Shown: positions 1 through 8,988, numbered from the stretch's first letter. The stretch is DNA of 64,000 nucleotides from G963664115 sp965263045 (GCA_965263045.1 CBDHGK010000041.1:4030001-4094000), one strand, 5' to 3'. Numbers and translations are program-made. Notes: a model not told the origin generated them from the sequence alone.

Positions 1-842
1 CCGGCCCGGGCGGTAATGCCCCGAAACCGCGAGGTCGATACTCCCCAGGTACCGATGGCCTCTTCCTCACTTGTAAAGTAGAGCAGCCCTTCCTCGAGAT
101 AGTTCCAGTCCCGGCCCCCGATCAACGCACCCAGATGCCGCTGGTTTCCGTCCTTCAGCGGAATCAGAATCGAAAGGGAACCCGGACCATGGCCCGGCGT
201 GACATGCAAGGTCAGCGTCGTGTCGCCGAGAGTCAACTTCTGCCCATCGATGACCTCCATATCTTTCCTGGGTTTGAGCCTGGCGGGCACATATTCGGTG
301 TCTTCAATAATTTTCCAGTCCGCCGCCGACAACAGGACGCGCGATCCATACCTGTCCTGGAAGAGTTTGGCGGCCCCGTAATGCAGGTCGTGTGGCGCGA
401 GTATGACAACGTATTCGACGTCGGCCGGATCGAGAGCCAGTGCTTCAAGACCTTCAACAACGCCGTCCATGGAGTAATCTTTCCCCGAATTGAGCAGGAT
501 GATGCCCTCCGATGTCGTCACCGCCCATACATGGAAGGTGGTCCCGACGTTGTAAAGGTTGTCAAACACCTTCGCCGGCTCAACGTACCATTCGGAGCGA
601 GCCGGAATCGGACGGGCATTGAAATCGGCGGGCTCGCCCGGCGTCGGCAGCCCCTGGGTGCCCGGCTCACGCTGGGCGCAGACCGCGGTGAAGGTACCCG
701 TGAAATCGAAGAGTCCCGGCTCGGATGCCGCAGCCCTGGCTGCGGCTACATGGGCCCCGGCGGACTGTGCGTGACCCGAACTCGCGCCAGCGCCGGCCAG
801 CAAGAAAACACTCAAACACGTGGATGTCCAGTAGCGCCTCAT
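1..842 (-). CDS. Exported metallo-beta-lactamase-fold protein with degraded metal motif (3' end outside window)
   Basis: The reading frame runs open from an ATG at 842, preceded by a GGAG box, to the left edge, so about 280 residues are seen and the C-terminus is missing. Residues 1-26 form a Sec signal ending near GHAQ. The rest aligns with the MBL protein at 16516-17616: KVFDNLYNVGTT, a strand with TSEGIILLNSG, the ADW segment, then LTLGDTTLTLHVTPGHGPG. The HxHxDH zinc motif of the fold is not intact: the equivalent stretch reads APHDLHYG, with Ala for the first His and Leu for the Asp. The later TPGH histidine is kept. It may be a weak or altered hydrolase or a non-catalytic homologue; the substrate is unknown. 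It diverges from the esterase gene. Confidence 0.8.
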   Translation of the reverse strand, partial: MRRYWTSTCLSVFLLAGAGASSGHAQSAGAHVAAARAAASEPGLFDFTGTFTAVCAQREPGTQGLPTPGEPADFNARPIPARSEWYVEPAKVFDNLYNVGTTFHVWAVTTSEGIILLNSGKDYSMDGVVEGLEALALDPADVEYVVILAPHDLHYGAAKLFQDRYGSRVLLSAADWKIIEDTEYVPARLKPRKDMEVIDGQKLTLGDTTLTLHVTPGHGPGSLSILIPLKDGNQRHLGALIGGRDWNYLEEGLLYFTSEEEAIGTWGVSTSRFRGITARA

Positions 843-1055
843 GCAGGTCTCCTTTTGATGTTATTCCTGACCTTAGGTTGCCCGGGGACGATTGTAACCG
901 GAGGGTATCAGAACCTTCAATCGCGGCGACACAAAATTGCCCCGAAATCCTCGACTTCGACTATGCTCACGGCTGGGTCCGGCCGGTAGCATCCGGGAGT
1001 AGTGTGATGCGTAATGGGCGGATCGAAACGAGAAGTGACACCAAAGGAGAAGATC

Positions 1056-2735
1056 ATGAATTCACGAGAATGGGCGCAGCGAATTCGGGGAATGGACCGG
1101 CGTGCTTTCCTCAAACAGAGCGCTCTCGCCGCCGGTGTCCTGATGAGTGGTGGCCTTGCGGGGTGTAGCCCGGCCGGTGGCGATTCCGGAAGCGGATCCA
1201 TGGCGGAGCCGATCACCGACACCGCCACAGGGAGAGTCCGCGGCATTCTCGAGAACGGCGTGTACAGCTTCAAGGGTGTTCCCTACGGAGCTTCGACGGC
1301 GGGTTCGGCCCGTTTCATGCCCCCCATAAAACCCGCATCCTGGTCCGGTGTGCGTGATGCGTTGGATTTCGGACCGCGTTCGCCTCAAATACGCGCCGAG
1401 GGTGACCGGATCATTCCCGCAGCGGTGCCCCTGAACCCGGGCGAACCCATGAGCGAGGACTGTCTGATGTTGAACGTCTGGACCCCGGCGGTGACCGAGG
1501 GCGCGACGCGCCCGGTCATGGTGTGGTTCCACGGCGGCGGCTATTCCCGGGGAGCGGGATCCTGGGACAACTACAATGGAATGGCGCTGGCGCAGAAGAA
1601 AGATGTCGTCGTGGTCACCGTCAATCACCGCCTGAACATCTTCGGCTTTCTGCACCTGGCCGAGATCGGCGGGGAAAGGTACGCGGAATCGAGCAACGTC
1701 GGCATGAAGGACCTCGTATTGGCCTTGGAGTGGGTGCGTGACAACATCGAAAACTTTGGCGGCGACCCGTCAAACGTCACGATCATGGGTCAATCCGGCG
1801 GCGCGGGCAAAGTCAGCACGCTGATGGGAATGCCCACCGCCCGGGGCCTGTTTCACAAAGCCATCGTGATGAGCGGGTCGGCGGTGAGAAGCGGTTCGGC
1901 CAGTGACGCGGCCGCAGGCGCGGAGTCGGTCCTCGGTAGTCTGGGACTGGACCGGAGTCGGATCGAGGAAATCGAGAACGTGCCGGTCGATCAACTGCTC
2001 AACCTCACAATCACCCCGGGCGCCGTGCCTTTCCGCCTGGGTCCCGTGGTGGACGGGTCATCGCTGCCGACTCACGTTTTCGATCCTGTCGCCAGCGATC
2101 TCTGCGCCGACATCCCGCTCCTGATCGGATCGACCGAGACCGAAGTGACCTGGGACGCGGAAATGAACTATGACGAACTCGACGAAGCGGGCCTTCGACG
2201 GCGGCTTCAGGAGACTTTAAGAGTTGACGCTCAAACGGCCGACTCGGTGGCCACCGTCTACAGGAAGAACAGACCGGAGGCGAGCAACCTCGAACTCTAT
2301 TTGATTGCCGCATCCGACGCCGGAGGCGCACGACTGGGCACTGACCTCGAAGCGGAACGCAAGACTATGCAGGGAGGGGCCCCTGTTTACAGGTACTATT
2401 TTCAGTGGTATTCGCCGGTCAGCGGAGGGACGATCCGCGCAGCACACACGATGGACATCCCCTTCGCCCTGGACACAGCAAGCCGATCCCCCTCGATGGT
2501 CGGCACCGGCCCGGATGTCCAGCCACTGGCCGACAAGATGAGCGCTGCATGGGCGGCGTTTGCCCGCACGGGCAACCCGAATAACGCGATGTTGCCCGAT
2601 TGGCCGGCCTTCAACCTCGACTCGCGATCAACATTGATCTTCAACAACGAATGCCGGCAGGCAAACGACCCGTTCAGCGAGGAACGGCAAGCCATCGCAT
2701 CGGCTCTGGAAAATCGCAGACCGAGAGGAGCCTGA
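1056..2735 (+). CDS. Tat-exported type B carboxylesterase lipoprotein
   Basis: A 559-residue alpha/beta-hydrolase of the carboxylesterase type B family, which hydrolyses carboxylic esters. The start at 1056 follows AAAGGAG by six bases; an in-frame start 42 bases earlier lacks a ribosome site. The N-terminus has a twin-arginine motif DRRAFLKQS (14-22) and a lipobox LAGC with Cys37, so the protein is probably a periplasmic-facing lipoprotein. The family signature EDCLMLNVWTP lies at 134-144, the oxyanion segment FHGGGY near 158-163, and the nucleophile elbow GQSGGAG puts the catalytic Ser at 247. The sequence AHTMDIPFAL near the C-terminus supplies the likely catalytic His. It appears to be transcribed alone. 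The real substrate cannot be read from the sequence. Confidence 0.9.
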   Translation: MNSREWAQRIRGMDRRAFLKQSALAAGVLMSGGLAGCSPAGGDSGSGSMAEPITDTATGRVRGILENGVYSFKGVPYGASTAGSARFMPPIKPASWSGVRDALDFGPRSPQIRAEGDRIIPAAVPLNPGEPMSEDCLMLNVWTPAVTEGATRPVMVWFHGGGYSRGAGSWDNYNGMALAQKKDVVVVTVNHRLNIFGFLHLAEIGGERYAESSNVGMKDLVLALEWVRDNIENFGGDPSNVTIMGQSGGAGKVSTLMGMPTARGLFHKAIVMSGSAVRSGSASDAAAGAESVLGSLGLDRSRIEEIENVPVDQLLNLTITPGAVPFRLGPVVDGSSLPTHVFDPVASDLCADIPLLIGSTETEVTWDAEMNYDELDEAGLRRRLQETLRVDAQTADSVATVYRKNRPEASNLELYLIAASDAGGARLGTDLEAERKTMQGGAPVYRYYFQWYSPVSGGTIRAAHTMDIPFALDTASRSPSMVGTGPDVQPLADKMSAAWAAFARTGNPNNAMLPDWPAFNLDSRSTLIFNNECRQANDPFSEERQAIASALENRRPRGA

Positions 2736-2780
2736 TCGGGGGGCTTCTGGTAAAAAAGCCTTAGGACGGTCCACCAGTTT

Positions 2781-2849
2781 CTGCCGTGCGCTCTGTGAGC
2801 GCACGAGAGACAATTCCGATGATTGTGCCGTCATCGACCTTAGCTACAG
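2781..2849. repeat. Degenerate REP-like doublet
   Basis: A perfect hairpin (GTGCGCTC, loop TGT, GAGCGCAC; 2786-2804) is followed after about 20 bases by a damaged second hairpin and CTACAG. The order matches the copies at 10314-10379 and 34670-34742. It lies between the convergent ends of the esterase and the gene at 2868, where a hairpin could also end transcription. Confidence 0.6.
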
Positions 2850-2867
2850 TCGGACCCGAGTTCGCAC

Positions 2868-3539
2868 CTACGGGTGGGTGAGGGCTTCTTCAACCAAACG
2901 GACGGCGCGGGAAGGGTTGTAGACACCGCAGGGGCAAAAACGCGTGAGTGTGGCCACGGCCTGGAGCGGCGTTCGCCGGCCTTCCCGGACCATGTCGAGC
3001 ATCTTCTGGGCCAGCTGGAACGAAACCATTCCGTGGCCGCACATTGTGGCCAGCTCAAGAATTTGAGATTGCGGCAGCCGGTCGTTCGGATCTGAAAATC
3101 CGAGTGAGTATTCCACACTATGGCGCCCGATCCCGCACTCCAGGCCCGCTTGCCGGGCGCCCTCCACCGAGGTGCTGATATTGATCGAGAGCCCCAGGTC
3201 CCGGTCGATGACATCCCGGAGGCAGCCCACGGCTTTCTCGCGCGAATCGAATACGGCCGCCGCAGTCCCAATCTTTTTTACGCCTGCGACAACGCTGTCA
3301 AAGTCGGGTTCGATATCGCGTTTCCAGTGAACGGTAGGGTTGAGGTTCCGCGAAGGACGATAGCCGCTCTGGCCGGACGCGCCAATATTGGATGGATGAT
3401 GGGCGACACAAATCTCCAGGAAGCTACGGAGCTTCTCGATCGCTCCGTCATCATTCTTTCCCTTCGACGGCATGGCGAAAATGATGTAGTCGTCCCGGAA
3501 GGTCTCTGCCTTACCGGACCGATGCAGCGTATTGGTCAC
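2868..3539 (-). CDS. Conserved protein of unknown function with C-terminal Cys motifs, partner of the ferredoxin-like gene
   Basis: About 223 residues from a GTG at 3539 that overlaps the end of the ferredoxin-like gene by 29 bases, suggesting translational coupling; GGAG lies about 11 bases upstream. A longer frame to 3689 exists but would lie deep inside the neighbour. I do not recognise a named domain. The N-terminal half (FRDDYIIFAMPSKGKNDDG) looks like an alpha/beta domain. The C-terminal half has the segment MCGHGMVS, then KMLDMVREGRRTP, then CPCGVYNPSRA; the three clustered Cys and the His suggest binding of a metal or Fe-S cluster (inference). Its tight pairing with a 4Fe-4S protein suggests one complex or an electron-transfer pair. 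Confidence 0.75.
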   Translation of the reverse strand: MTNTLHRSGKAETFRDDYIIFAMPSKGKNDDGAIEKLRSFLEICVAHHPSNIGASGQSGYRPSRNLNPTVHWKRDIEPDFDSVVAGVKKIGTAAAVFDSREKAVGCLRDVIDRDLGLSINISTSVEGARQAGLECGIGRHSVEYSLGFSDPNDRLPQSQILELATMCGHGMVSFQLAQKMLDMVREGRRTPLQAVATLTRFCPCGVYNPSRAVRLVEEALTHP

Positions 3540-4362
3540 CCTGATTCTCCACAGGCTCGACGTTCGTGATCCGCCCCAGACCCATATTGGTCTTGGCACG
3601 TTCGAATGTATACCCGAGTTCTTGAAGCAGTGGCGCGAGTCGAGGATCTTCTCCGGACTCGTCGCAACGTGTCGAGACGCCGACGGCAATGACGGTGTCG
3701 ATCTGTTGTGCCACTTCCGAGACTGTATCGAGCACCGTCTTCACTTCCACCAGTGGCGTCTTGATTTCGACGATGGACGAGAGAATCTTCTCGTTGAGGA
3801 GATCTTCCTGGAGCGCACCGGTCGTCCTGTCGGTCATCAGATGCGAAATGGGGTTGCCGGCTTCGAAAGCGACCCCAATCCGGGCCAGCGCGCGCGTCAT
3901 CGACTGTATCTGGTGGAATCGGACTCCAATTCCAGGACGCCCGAACTCGATCACGTACCCCACTTCGTTGACGCCGATGCGATGGGCCACGTCGTTGGTC
4001 TTGACCTCCTCGGTTCCCCGTCCGGCGATCCCGGTCGATTTGTGTTCGACGAGGGGGTCGCTGAACACCCGGCGCGCAATCCGGGGCCATTCCAGTTCTT
4101 CCATCACGAACGCCCCCGTCGGACAGACGTCCGGCTCGGGATCAAATCGGAATCGAAATATCCTGGCAAGTCCGCGAACTGCGCGGACCAACGTCGGATT
4201 CAGATGTTCCTGGCTCATACCGCGGAAGCAGGACCCGCACTCGACGCACTCGTCGTAGTCGATCCTGGCGCGATTCGCACCGGTATCGAGATAGATTGCG
4301 CCCATCGGACAGACGGTGACGCAGTTGGCGCAGGCCACACACTTTTGGGGATCGATCTGCAT
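3511..4362 (-). CDS. 4Fe-4S ferredoxin-type protein with large C-terminal domain
   Basis: A 283-residue cytoplasmic iron-sulfur protein. The start MQIDPQKC at 4362 is typical of ferredoxins, and a likely -10 box at 4389-4394 excludes the longer frame. Cluster one is classical: Cys8, 11, 14 and 18 (CVACANCVTVCP). Cluster two is unusual: Cys39, 42 and 45 (CVECGSC), but the expected nearby fourth Cys is displaced by a ~34-residue insert to Cys80 (DVCP). Residues ~90-283 form a domain I cannot name; it contains a long segment on mutual alpha/beta elements (TVIAVGVSTRCDESGEDPRL). It overlaps the next gene and the two probably form one electron-transfer unit. The partner enzyme is not in the window. 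Confidence 0.8.
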   Translation of the reverse strand: MQIDPQKCVACANCVTVCPMGAIYLDTGANRARIDYDECVECGSCFRGMSQEHLNPTLVRAVRGLARIFRFRFDPEPDVCPTGAFVMEELEWPRIARRVFSDPLVEHKSTGIAGRGTEEVKTNDVAHRIGVNEVGYVIEFGRPGIGVRFHQIQSMTRALARIGVAFEAGNPISHLMTDRTTGALQEDLLNEKILSSIVEIKTPLVEVKTVLDTVSEVAQQIDTVIAVGVSTRCDESGEDPRLAPLLQELGYTFERAKTNMGLGRITNVEPVENQGDQYAASVR

Positions 4363-4388
4363 GTAAGGGATTTGCCCTCGAAGGGCCG

Positions 4389-4397
4389 AGTATAGCA
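4389..4397 (-). promoter_or_regulatory. Extended -10 element before the ferredoxin operon
   Basis: On the minus strand the sequence reads TGCTATACT, an extended -10 box, placing the transcript start near 4382, about 20 bases before the chosen ATG. No good -35 box is seen. It overlaps the alternative longer start, which argues for the 4362 start. Confidence 0.35.
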
Positions 4398-4995
4398 TCA
4401 CGAATTTTCAAATGGGGACTGTCGAATCACTCCCACATCCGGACTTTCGGAACCCATTCGTTCGCGATTTCGGAACGGATTCCCGTCGGTCGGATTTTGA
4501 GTGACTACGGCGCCCGTGTGGCGCGCTGGCAAATTGCGATCATCGTCGATACGCATGGGAATTGAAGCAACGTCGGGTCGGTCCCGGATTATTGCCCGCA
4601 CCGATATGACGATTCGGGTGGACGGCTTTCACGTAAAAGCGGCGGAGCCGAGCGTCGGTAGTAAAAAGGGCAGGTAATAAATATGATCCGTTTCGACCAG
4701 AACCCAGCTGTTCAGCGATACACGTGTATCGGAGGGCGCGAGTTGTATGGAGCGTCAGAGTCGATCGTCGGGATCCGAAGTCCCGCCCCGGAAGTCAACT
4801 CCCAAAGGTCCCGCCCAGGACGCTCAATTTCATCGCACGGCGGAGCACAGCAACAGAAAATCGTTCCGACAGGCGAGTTCAAATTTGGTGAGGCGTTGGG
4901 GCGTGGGTGATTCTCTCAAGCACGGGAAGAGCCTCGCCCGGGCGATCCAGCCGGATGCCCGGACGAGGTTTATTCGGAGGTTCCTGTTTGATGGC
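4398..4995. other. Intergenic region without a recognised gene
   Basis: About 600 bases between the ferredoxin pair and a minus-strand small gene. Short open frames here have no ribosome site, biased composition or recognisable motif. I see no RNA gene. Confidence 0.5.
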
Positions 4996-5394
4996 TTAGC
5001 GGGTTAATTCTCTGTAGTCACCGTCGAGAACCAGCGTGTCACCCTTCCAGAGCGAACCGAGCACTGCGAAAGGCTCGCCGGAATTCGCGGTCCGAGCCTC
5101 GACCTTGACCGGGTCGCCTGGCCTGAAGGTGGTTCGATTCAGCCCCGCCGCAATCATCGACGTGACGGCCGACAATTCGCCCCTCCAGGTCTCGGTCTTT
5201 CCGCTTGCATCCGTCACATCGAACGCGAGTTGAACGTGCGGGTTTCTCCACGTGAATTCGACAACAACGCCCTCAAGAATTACATCTTCTTCGCTATAGG
5301 CTGACCGGGCGTGGTGGGCCACGGCTACGCTGGCAAGCATGGAGCAAATCGCCACGACAACCGCCAGAACCACGAGTCCTCGTCTAATATCCAC
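4996..5394 (-). CDS. Exported DUF6152-like protein
   Basis: A 132-residue protein with a Sec signal (residues 1-26, cleavage near AVAHH). The mature start HHARSAYS, followed by a glycine-valine strand and WRNPHVQLAFDV, is typical of the small periplasmic family I know as DUF6152, whose function is not established. The remainder (TWRGELSAVTSMIAAGLNRTTFRPGDPVKVEA) fits a small beta-barrel with a conserved Gly-Asp turn. It is the downstream gene of a minus-strand pair with the exported protein at 5535-6407. A second DUF6152-like gene at 18694 is also paired with a homologue of that neighbour, in the opposite order. Confidence 0.75.
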   Translation of the reverse strand: MDIRRGLVVLAVVVAICSMLASVAVAHHARSAYSEEDVILEGVVVEFTWRNPHVQLAFDVTDASGKTETWRGELSAVTSMIAAGLNRTTFRPGDPVKVEARTANSGEPFAVLGSLWKGDTLVLDGDYRELTR

Positions 5395-5534
5395 AACAGA
5401 CCTCCTTACAATATGTACCGTTTCTTCATATAAGCACTGGAGCCACTGGCTGTCAACAATTTAACCCATTGTGAGCCTCGCAGGGTAAGCGGGACCCCGC
5501 TCCGGGTCTAATTGCCGGCTATCGCCGGGGGCTG

Positions 5535-6407
5535 TCAGTCACTTTCACTTTCGCTGAAATCTTCGTTAAATGCGTCCGACTCGGTCGGTACGCAGAAATA
5601 CTCCCACAGCTCCGCGCCCGGAACCAGCGGAATGGTTGCCGTTTCCGTCACCCACGGCTCGGTGTAAACCATGGGATCGGTGACCGTCACCTGGGATTCG
5701 AGCGCTCCATAGGACGTGCGCGTATAACGTTCTTCGACATGCATATTCTCGGTGTGGGGGTAGCCGCCGCCGGCGATACCATCACGGGCGTTGGTCCTCT
5801 CGATCCAGGACCGCTCGTCAAACCCGGTGGACTCAATCACGAAGGTGTCTCCCTCCCAGTATCCGATGTTCCAGCCGAGCCAATTCGGCACCGCGGCAAA
5901 CTCGGGAAGCCGCCGCCCATCGGTCCAGATGGTGCGGAACGTGTGTCCCAGCTCAAAGAACTGGATCACCCGGTCGGGAAGCATGACGAACTCAAAGCCG
6001 TAATTATAGGTATAGATTCGCGGGCTGCCGAGCGGATTACAGTTCAGCAGCGAATAGTCCTTTTCCGAGCCTTGCGTATAACGAAGCCTGCCGTTGGCCC
6101 CAAACTCCCCCAACGTCTGTTCGTGGAGTTCCTGCCCGTACGGCGTAAACGGAGGCGCCCCGTTCCTGAAGGCGCGTCCCACACCGTTATATCCCCAAAC
6201 GCCTGATAGATCGCGCTTATCGTATTCCGTAATGTCGTCGATACCGGCTTCTTCCCAGGCTGCAGCGCGGCTTGCGTTGTTCTGACAACGCGGGCAAGCC
6301 GCCCAGCCGTCGCTGTCGACTTGCGCCAGAGCCGTCACGGTCAGCGCCGCCGACACGCATAGGATCGTCGCCACGGCCAGGACAGAGACAGCAATTCGAT
6401 TTCGCAT
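5535..6407 (-). CDS. Exported protein of unknown function (family shared with 17775-18608)
   Basis: A 290-residue protein starting at 6407 (signal peptide MRNRIAVSVLAVATILCVSA; GGGGG box 13 bases upstream). A longer frame exists but would put residues before the signal. The mature N-terminus has CPRC, possibly a metal or disulfide site. The core has the pattern seen in many acidobacterial exported proteins: DLSGVWGYNGVG, then PPFTPYGQELHEQ, then FEFVMLPDRVIQFFELGHTFRTIWTDGRRLPE, then IGYWEGDTFVIESTGF. This pattern recurs in the protein at 17775. I know of no function for it. Its neighbour is a DUF6152-like gene 140 bases downstream on the same strand. Confidence 0.7.
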   Translation of the reverse strand: MRNRIAVSVLAVATILCVSAALTVTALAQVDSDGWAACPRCQNNASRAAAWEEAGIDDITEYDKRDLSGVWGYNGVGRAFRNGAPPFTPYGQELHEQTLGEFGANGRLRYTQGSEKDYSLLNCNPLGSPRIYTYNYGFEFVMLPDRVIQFFELGHTFRTIWTDGRRLPEFAAVPNWLGWNIGYWEGDTFVIESTGFDERSWIERTNARDGIAGGGYPHTENMHVEERYTRTSYGALESQVTVTDPMVYTEPWVTETATIPLVPGAELWEYFCVPTESDAFNEDFSESESD

Positions 6408-6889
6408 ATTAGTTAACCCCCAGATACTTCTATCATGCCAGCATGGGCGCGCGGGAACACAGTCAATGGAGGGGCCCATCGGAACCACTCCCGGGATACG
6501 CCGCCCACAAGAGGATGCGTCGTCCACAGAGAGATTGTCGATGACGAATCCCTGAACCTGTCCACCGCACACCATCACTTAGTGTAATCCAATATTAATC
6601 CAAAATTCATCCGACCCGTGAACCTTGTTTCCAACCTCGATTCTTTGAATGCGCGCCGATCGCATTTTTAACGCGATTCGTGGAGACCGGAATTGATCCA
6701 TCGTACGCTGGACTGACAACGTTATAAATTCTCCGAAACACCAGTCTCTGAGCCACGGCAGCAGGTGAATGACTGGGAATTCAGCCCGACGTTCGCTGGG
6801 CCGGGAAGCCAATGACGAAAATATTGACCGTCTTTCCGGCCGATGATAGCGTGGCCGATACCAACGAAAAGTCACAAGAGAGGTAGCCC
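6408..6889. other. Divergent intergenic region
   Basis: About 480 bases between divergently read genes. It probably holds the two promoters; the only partial match is TTGACC at 6824-6829, without a convincing -10 box. No gene is supported. Confidence 0.4.
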
Positions 6890-7959
6890 ATGCGACTTGC
6901 TCTTACCTGTGCCCTCTCCCTGTCCCTCGTTGTCGGATGTTCCCCGGCAGATCAGGAGGCGACTGACCCGATACCTTCGAGCGGGGTTCTGAACGAAGAC
7001 ACAATCTGGGACCCGGACGCCGTTTTTTCGGAACCCAGGAACTGAGCAATGTCCCCGCGGATGTATTCGATGCGGTCGACGTCGCAGCGATTCGCGCCTC
7101 GCGGGACCGGTGGACTGAGGCTTTTGCCACTGGTGATGGAGCCGCGGTCGAGTTTATGTTCACCTATGACGCCCACCTGCAGTTGCCCGACCACCCGGAT
7201 TTGCCCGACACCAGGGCGGGCGATGAACGGCTGTCCCCATCCCAGGTGTTCGATCACTTCACGGCCGAACTGCGGTTCGATGAAGAGTCGGAGGCCTGCA
7301 GCTCTGTCGGAGGCTTCAGAAACGAGTTCGACAAGCTGCCCTGGGTGACCTTCAAGTCAAATTACACGCTGACGCTCACACCCAGGGGTGGCGGCGATCC
7401 ACTCGAAGAAAGCGGCCGATTCATCAGCAAGTTTCGCCGGCAAGCCGACGATTCCCTGCCCATCGCCCGTGGCCCGGCTGTAGGCGAGCAGGCACCGGAC
7501 TTTGCGCTGAACCTGATGAAGGGCGGTGCGGAACTCCAGCTGTCATCGTTGTGGACCCGGCCAACTGTCCTCATATTCGGGAGCTACACCTGAGGCCCCT
7601 TCGTGGCGGGTGTCGGTGACACCGAACGCTGGTACCAGGAGTATAAGGATCAGGCCAATTTCCTCATGGTCTATATCGAAGAGGCCCATCCGGGCGACAT
7701 CGTCGGTGGCCTGCAGGTCAACCAGACCGAAAACTATGAACAGCGGGAAGCCGTCGCGGAGCTGTGTACGACGAGCCTCGATCTGACGTTTCCAACTGTT
7801 CTGGACAAGCTCGACAACGCGGTTGAAATCACTTACGCCGCTTTCCCCGATCGTCCCGAACAAGCTATTCTTTTTTGCGGGCTACCAGGGGACGCGGATT
7901 CGACAGGACCCGGCGGCAGACTTCGCTTTCGTGCCCACGTCGGCAATGCTGGCCGGTGA
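6890..7959 (+). pseudogene. NTF2-like/iodothyronine-deiodinase-like lipoprotein with in-frame UGA at the active site; frameshifted and 3'-truncated
   Basis: The start at 6890 (GAGAGG box upstream) encodes a lipoprotein signal with lipobox VVGC. The frame breaks at a run of six T (7023-7028); one extra T would restore it. An NTF2/SnoaL-like domain follows (SRDRWTEAFATGDGAAVEF to GRFISKFRRQ), then a thioredoxin-fold deiodinase-like domain: PTVLIFGSYT, a UGA at 7591-7593, GPF, and FLMVYIEEAHPGD. In deiodinases the residue after FGSxT is selenocysteine, and in many bacterial homologues cysteine. A hairpin with a GGU loop lies 21 bases after the UGA. Homology stops after TYAAFPDR, where about 30 C-terminal residues are replaced by TonB-receptor-derived sequence. 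It may be a selenoprotein gene damaged recently, or carry assembly errors. Confidence 0.65.
7606..7629 (+). promoter_or_regulatory. Candidate bacterial SECIS hairpin
   Basis: A six-base-pair stem GGTGTC/GACACC (7609-7614 with 7618-7623) closes a GGT loop (7615-7617). A lower helix GCG/CGC (7606-7608 with 7627-7629) is separated by a three-base bulge. The loop lies 21 bases after the UGA at 7591-7593, and G is its first base; both agree with the published rules for bacterial SECIS elements. The match could be chance, and no selenocysteine machinery is in the window. Confidence 0.45.
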
Positions 7960-8876
7960 TTTCAGGGACTTCGCCGGGGCCGGATGCAACGGGCGTGGGG
8001 TGACACTCGACGCGCCGTTCGTCGACAATCAGATCGACCCGGCAATGTTCAGCTCCGCGGCCGTCAAGTTCGCTTCATTTCTGCCCACGTCGAACGATCC
8101 CTGTGGCGAGGTCAGCTTCGGCGATCCCCTCCACGACGACTGGGAAACGCTGATCGGCCGGATCGACAGCGGAGGCACGGCGGGCTACAACGGTCTGGTC
8201 CTCTCGCTTCAGCGCCGTCCATTGACCGGCGTCTCCTTCAACATGAACTACACCTGGTCTCATTGCATCACCGACCCGCAGCAGGATGTTGTGAACGGTG
8301 GCTACGCGGATAACGGTTGGAATGATGCGAACAACCGCCGCTTCGACCGGGGCGACTGCTCGGTTGCGGCCCGGGACGTGCGGCATCTTTTCAATCTGTC
8401 AGGAGTGGCCTCATCGCCCGAGTTCTCGAACCGGGCGTTGCAGGTCATCGCTGGGAACTGGTCGCTGTCGCCCATATTGAGGATTAACACGGGTCGGGCG
8501 TTGACCGCAACGAACCGACGGGACACCGCGCGGAACTTCATGCGCGACCAGCGCCCCGATGTGGTGATGGATAATATCTATGGGGACAAAGACGACCCAT
8601 CCAACTATCTCAACGCCGACGCTCGGTACACTGGGCAATCTGGGCGCGGGCGCCATTCGGGGACCGGGCCGGTGGGGGCTCGATGTGGCGCTGTCGAGAG
8701 GCTTCGCGACCTCCGAAACGACGCGACTCGAATTCCGGGCCGAGGCGTTCAACCTGACCAACAGCACCCGGTACGACGATCCCCAGCTTCGCCATGACCG
8801 AGGCAACACCTTCGGCCAGATTCGGGAGGCAGATGACCCTCGGATCATGCAATTCGCCCTGAAGTTCGTCTTCTAA
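7847..8876 (+). pseudogene. Remnant of an Oar-like TonB-dependent receptor
   Basis: The frame from about 7847 reads PNKLFFFAGYQGTR, then VPTSAMLAGDF, motifs of the large outer-membrane receptors with carboxypeptidase-regulatory domains common in Acidobacteriota. The plug and most of the barrel are absent. An internal deletion lies between ETLIGRIDS and GGTAGYNGLVLSLQRR (near 8165-8185), and a frameshift near 8615-8635 moves the C-terminal part (GTLGNLG to MQFALKFVF) to another frame. The last residue is Phe, as usual for outer-membrane barrels. It cannot make a working receptor. Its left end is joined to the deiodinase-like gene, apparently by recombination at a short shared stretch (CCCGATCGTCCCGAA). 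Confidence 0.75.
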
Positions 8877-8905
8877 ACTGGAGCGAAATATCCTGTACCA
8901 AAGGC

Positions 8906-8944
8906 GGGCCCTGGGACGTGAAACCCAGGGCCCGTTTCACGTTT
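8906..8944 (+). terminator. Strong hairpin terminator candidate
   Basis: A perfect ten-base-pair stem (GGGCCCTGGG at 8906-8915, CCCAGGGCCC at 8924-8933) with an eight-base loop is followed by GTTTCACGTTT. It lies just after the receptor remnant's stop. The T run is short, so termination is likely but not certain. Confidence 0.6.
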
Positions 8945-8954
8945 AGGAGTCATT

Positions 8955-8973
8955 GTGCGGTCTATGACCGCAC
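8955..8973. repeat. Single REP-like hairpin
   Basis: GTGCGGTC, loop TAT, GACCGCAC: the same palindrome as the second arm of the doublets at 10314-10379 and 10434-10473. Confidence 0.55.
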
Positions 8974-8988
8974 GGCTTCACCAATTGT

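Noticed and set aside
3532..4395. Plus-strand frame of 287 codons
   Set aside because: Antisense to the ferredoxin-type gene; no ribosome site and no motif.
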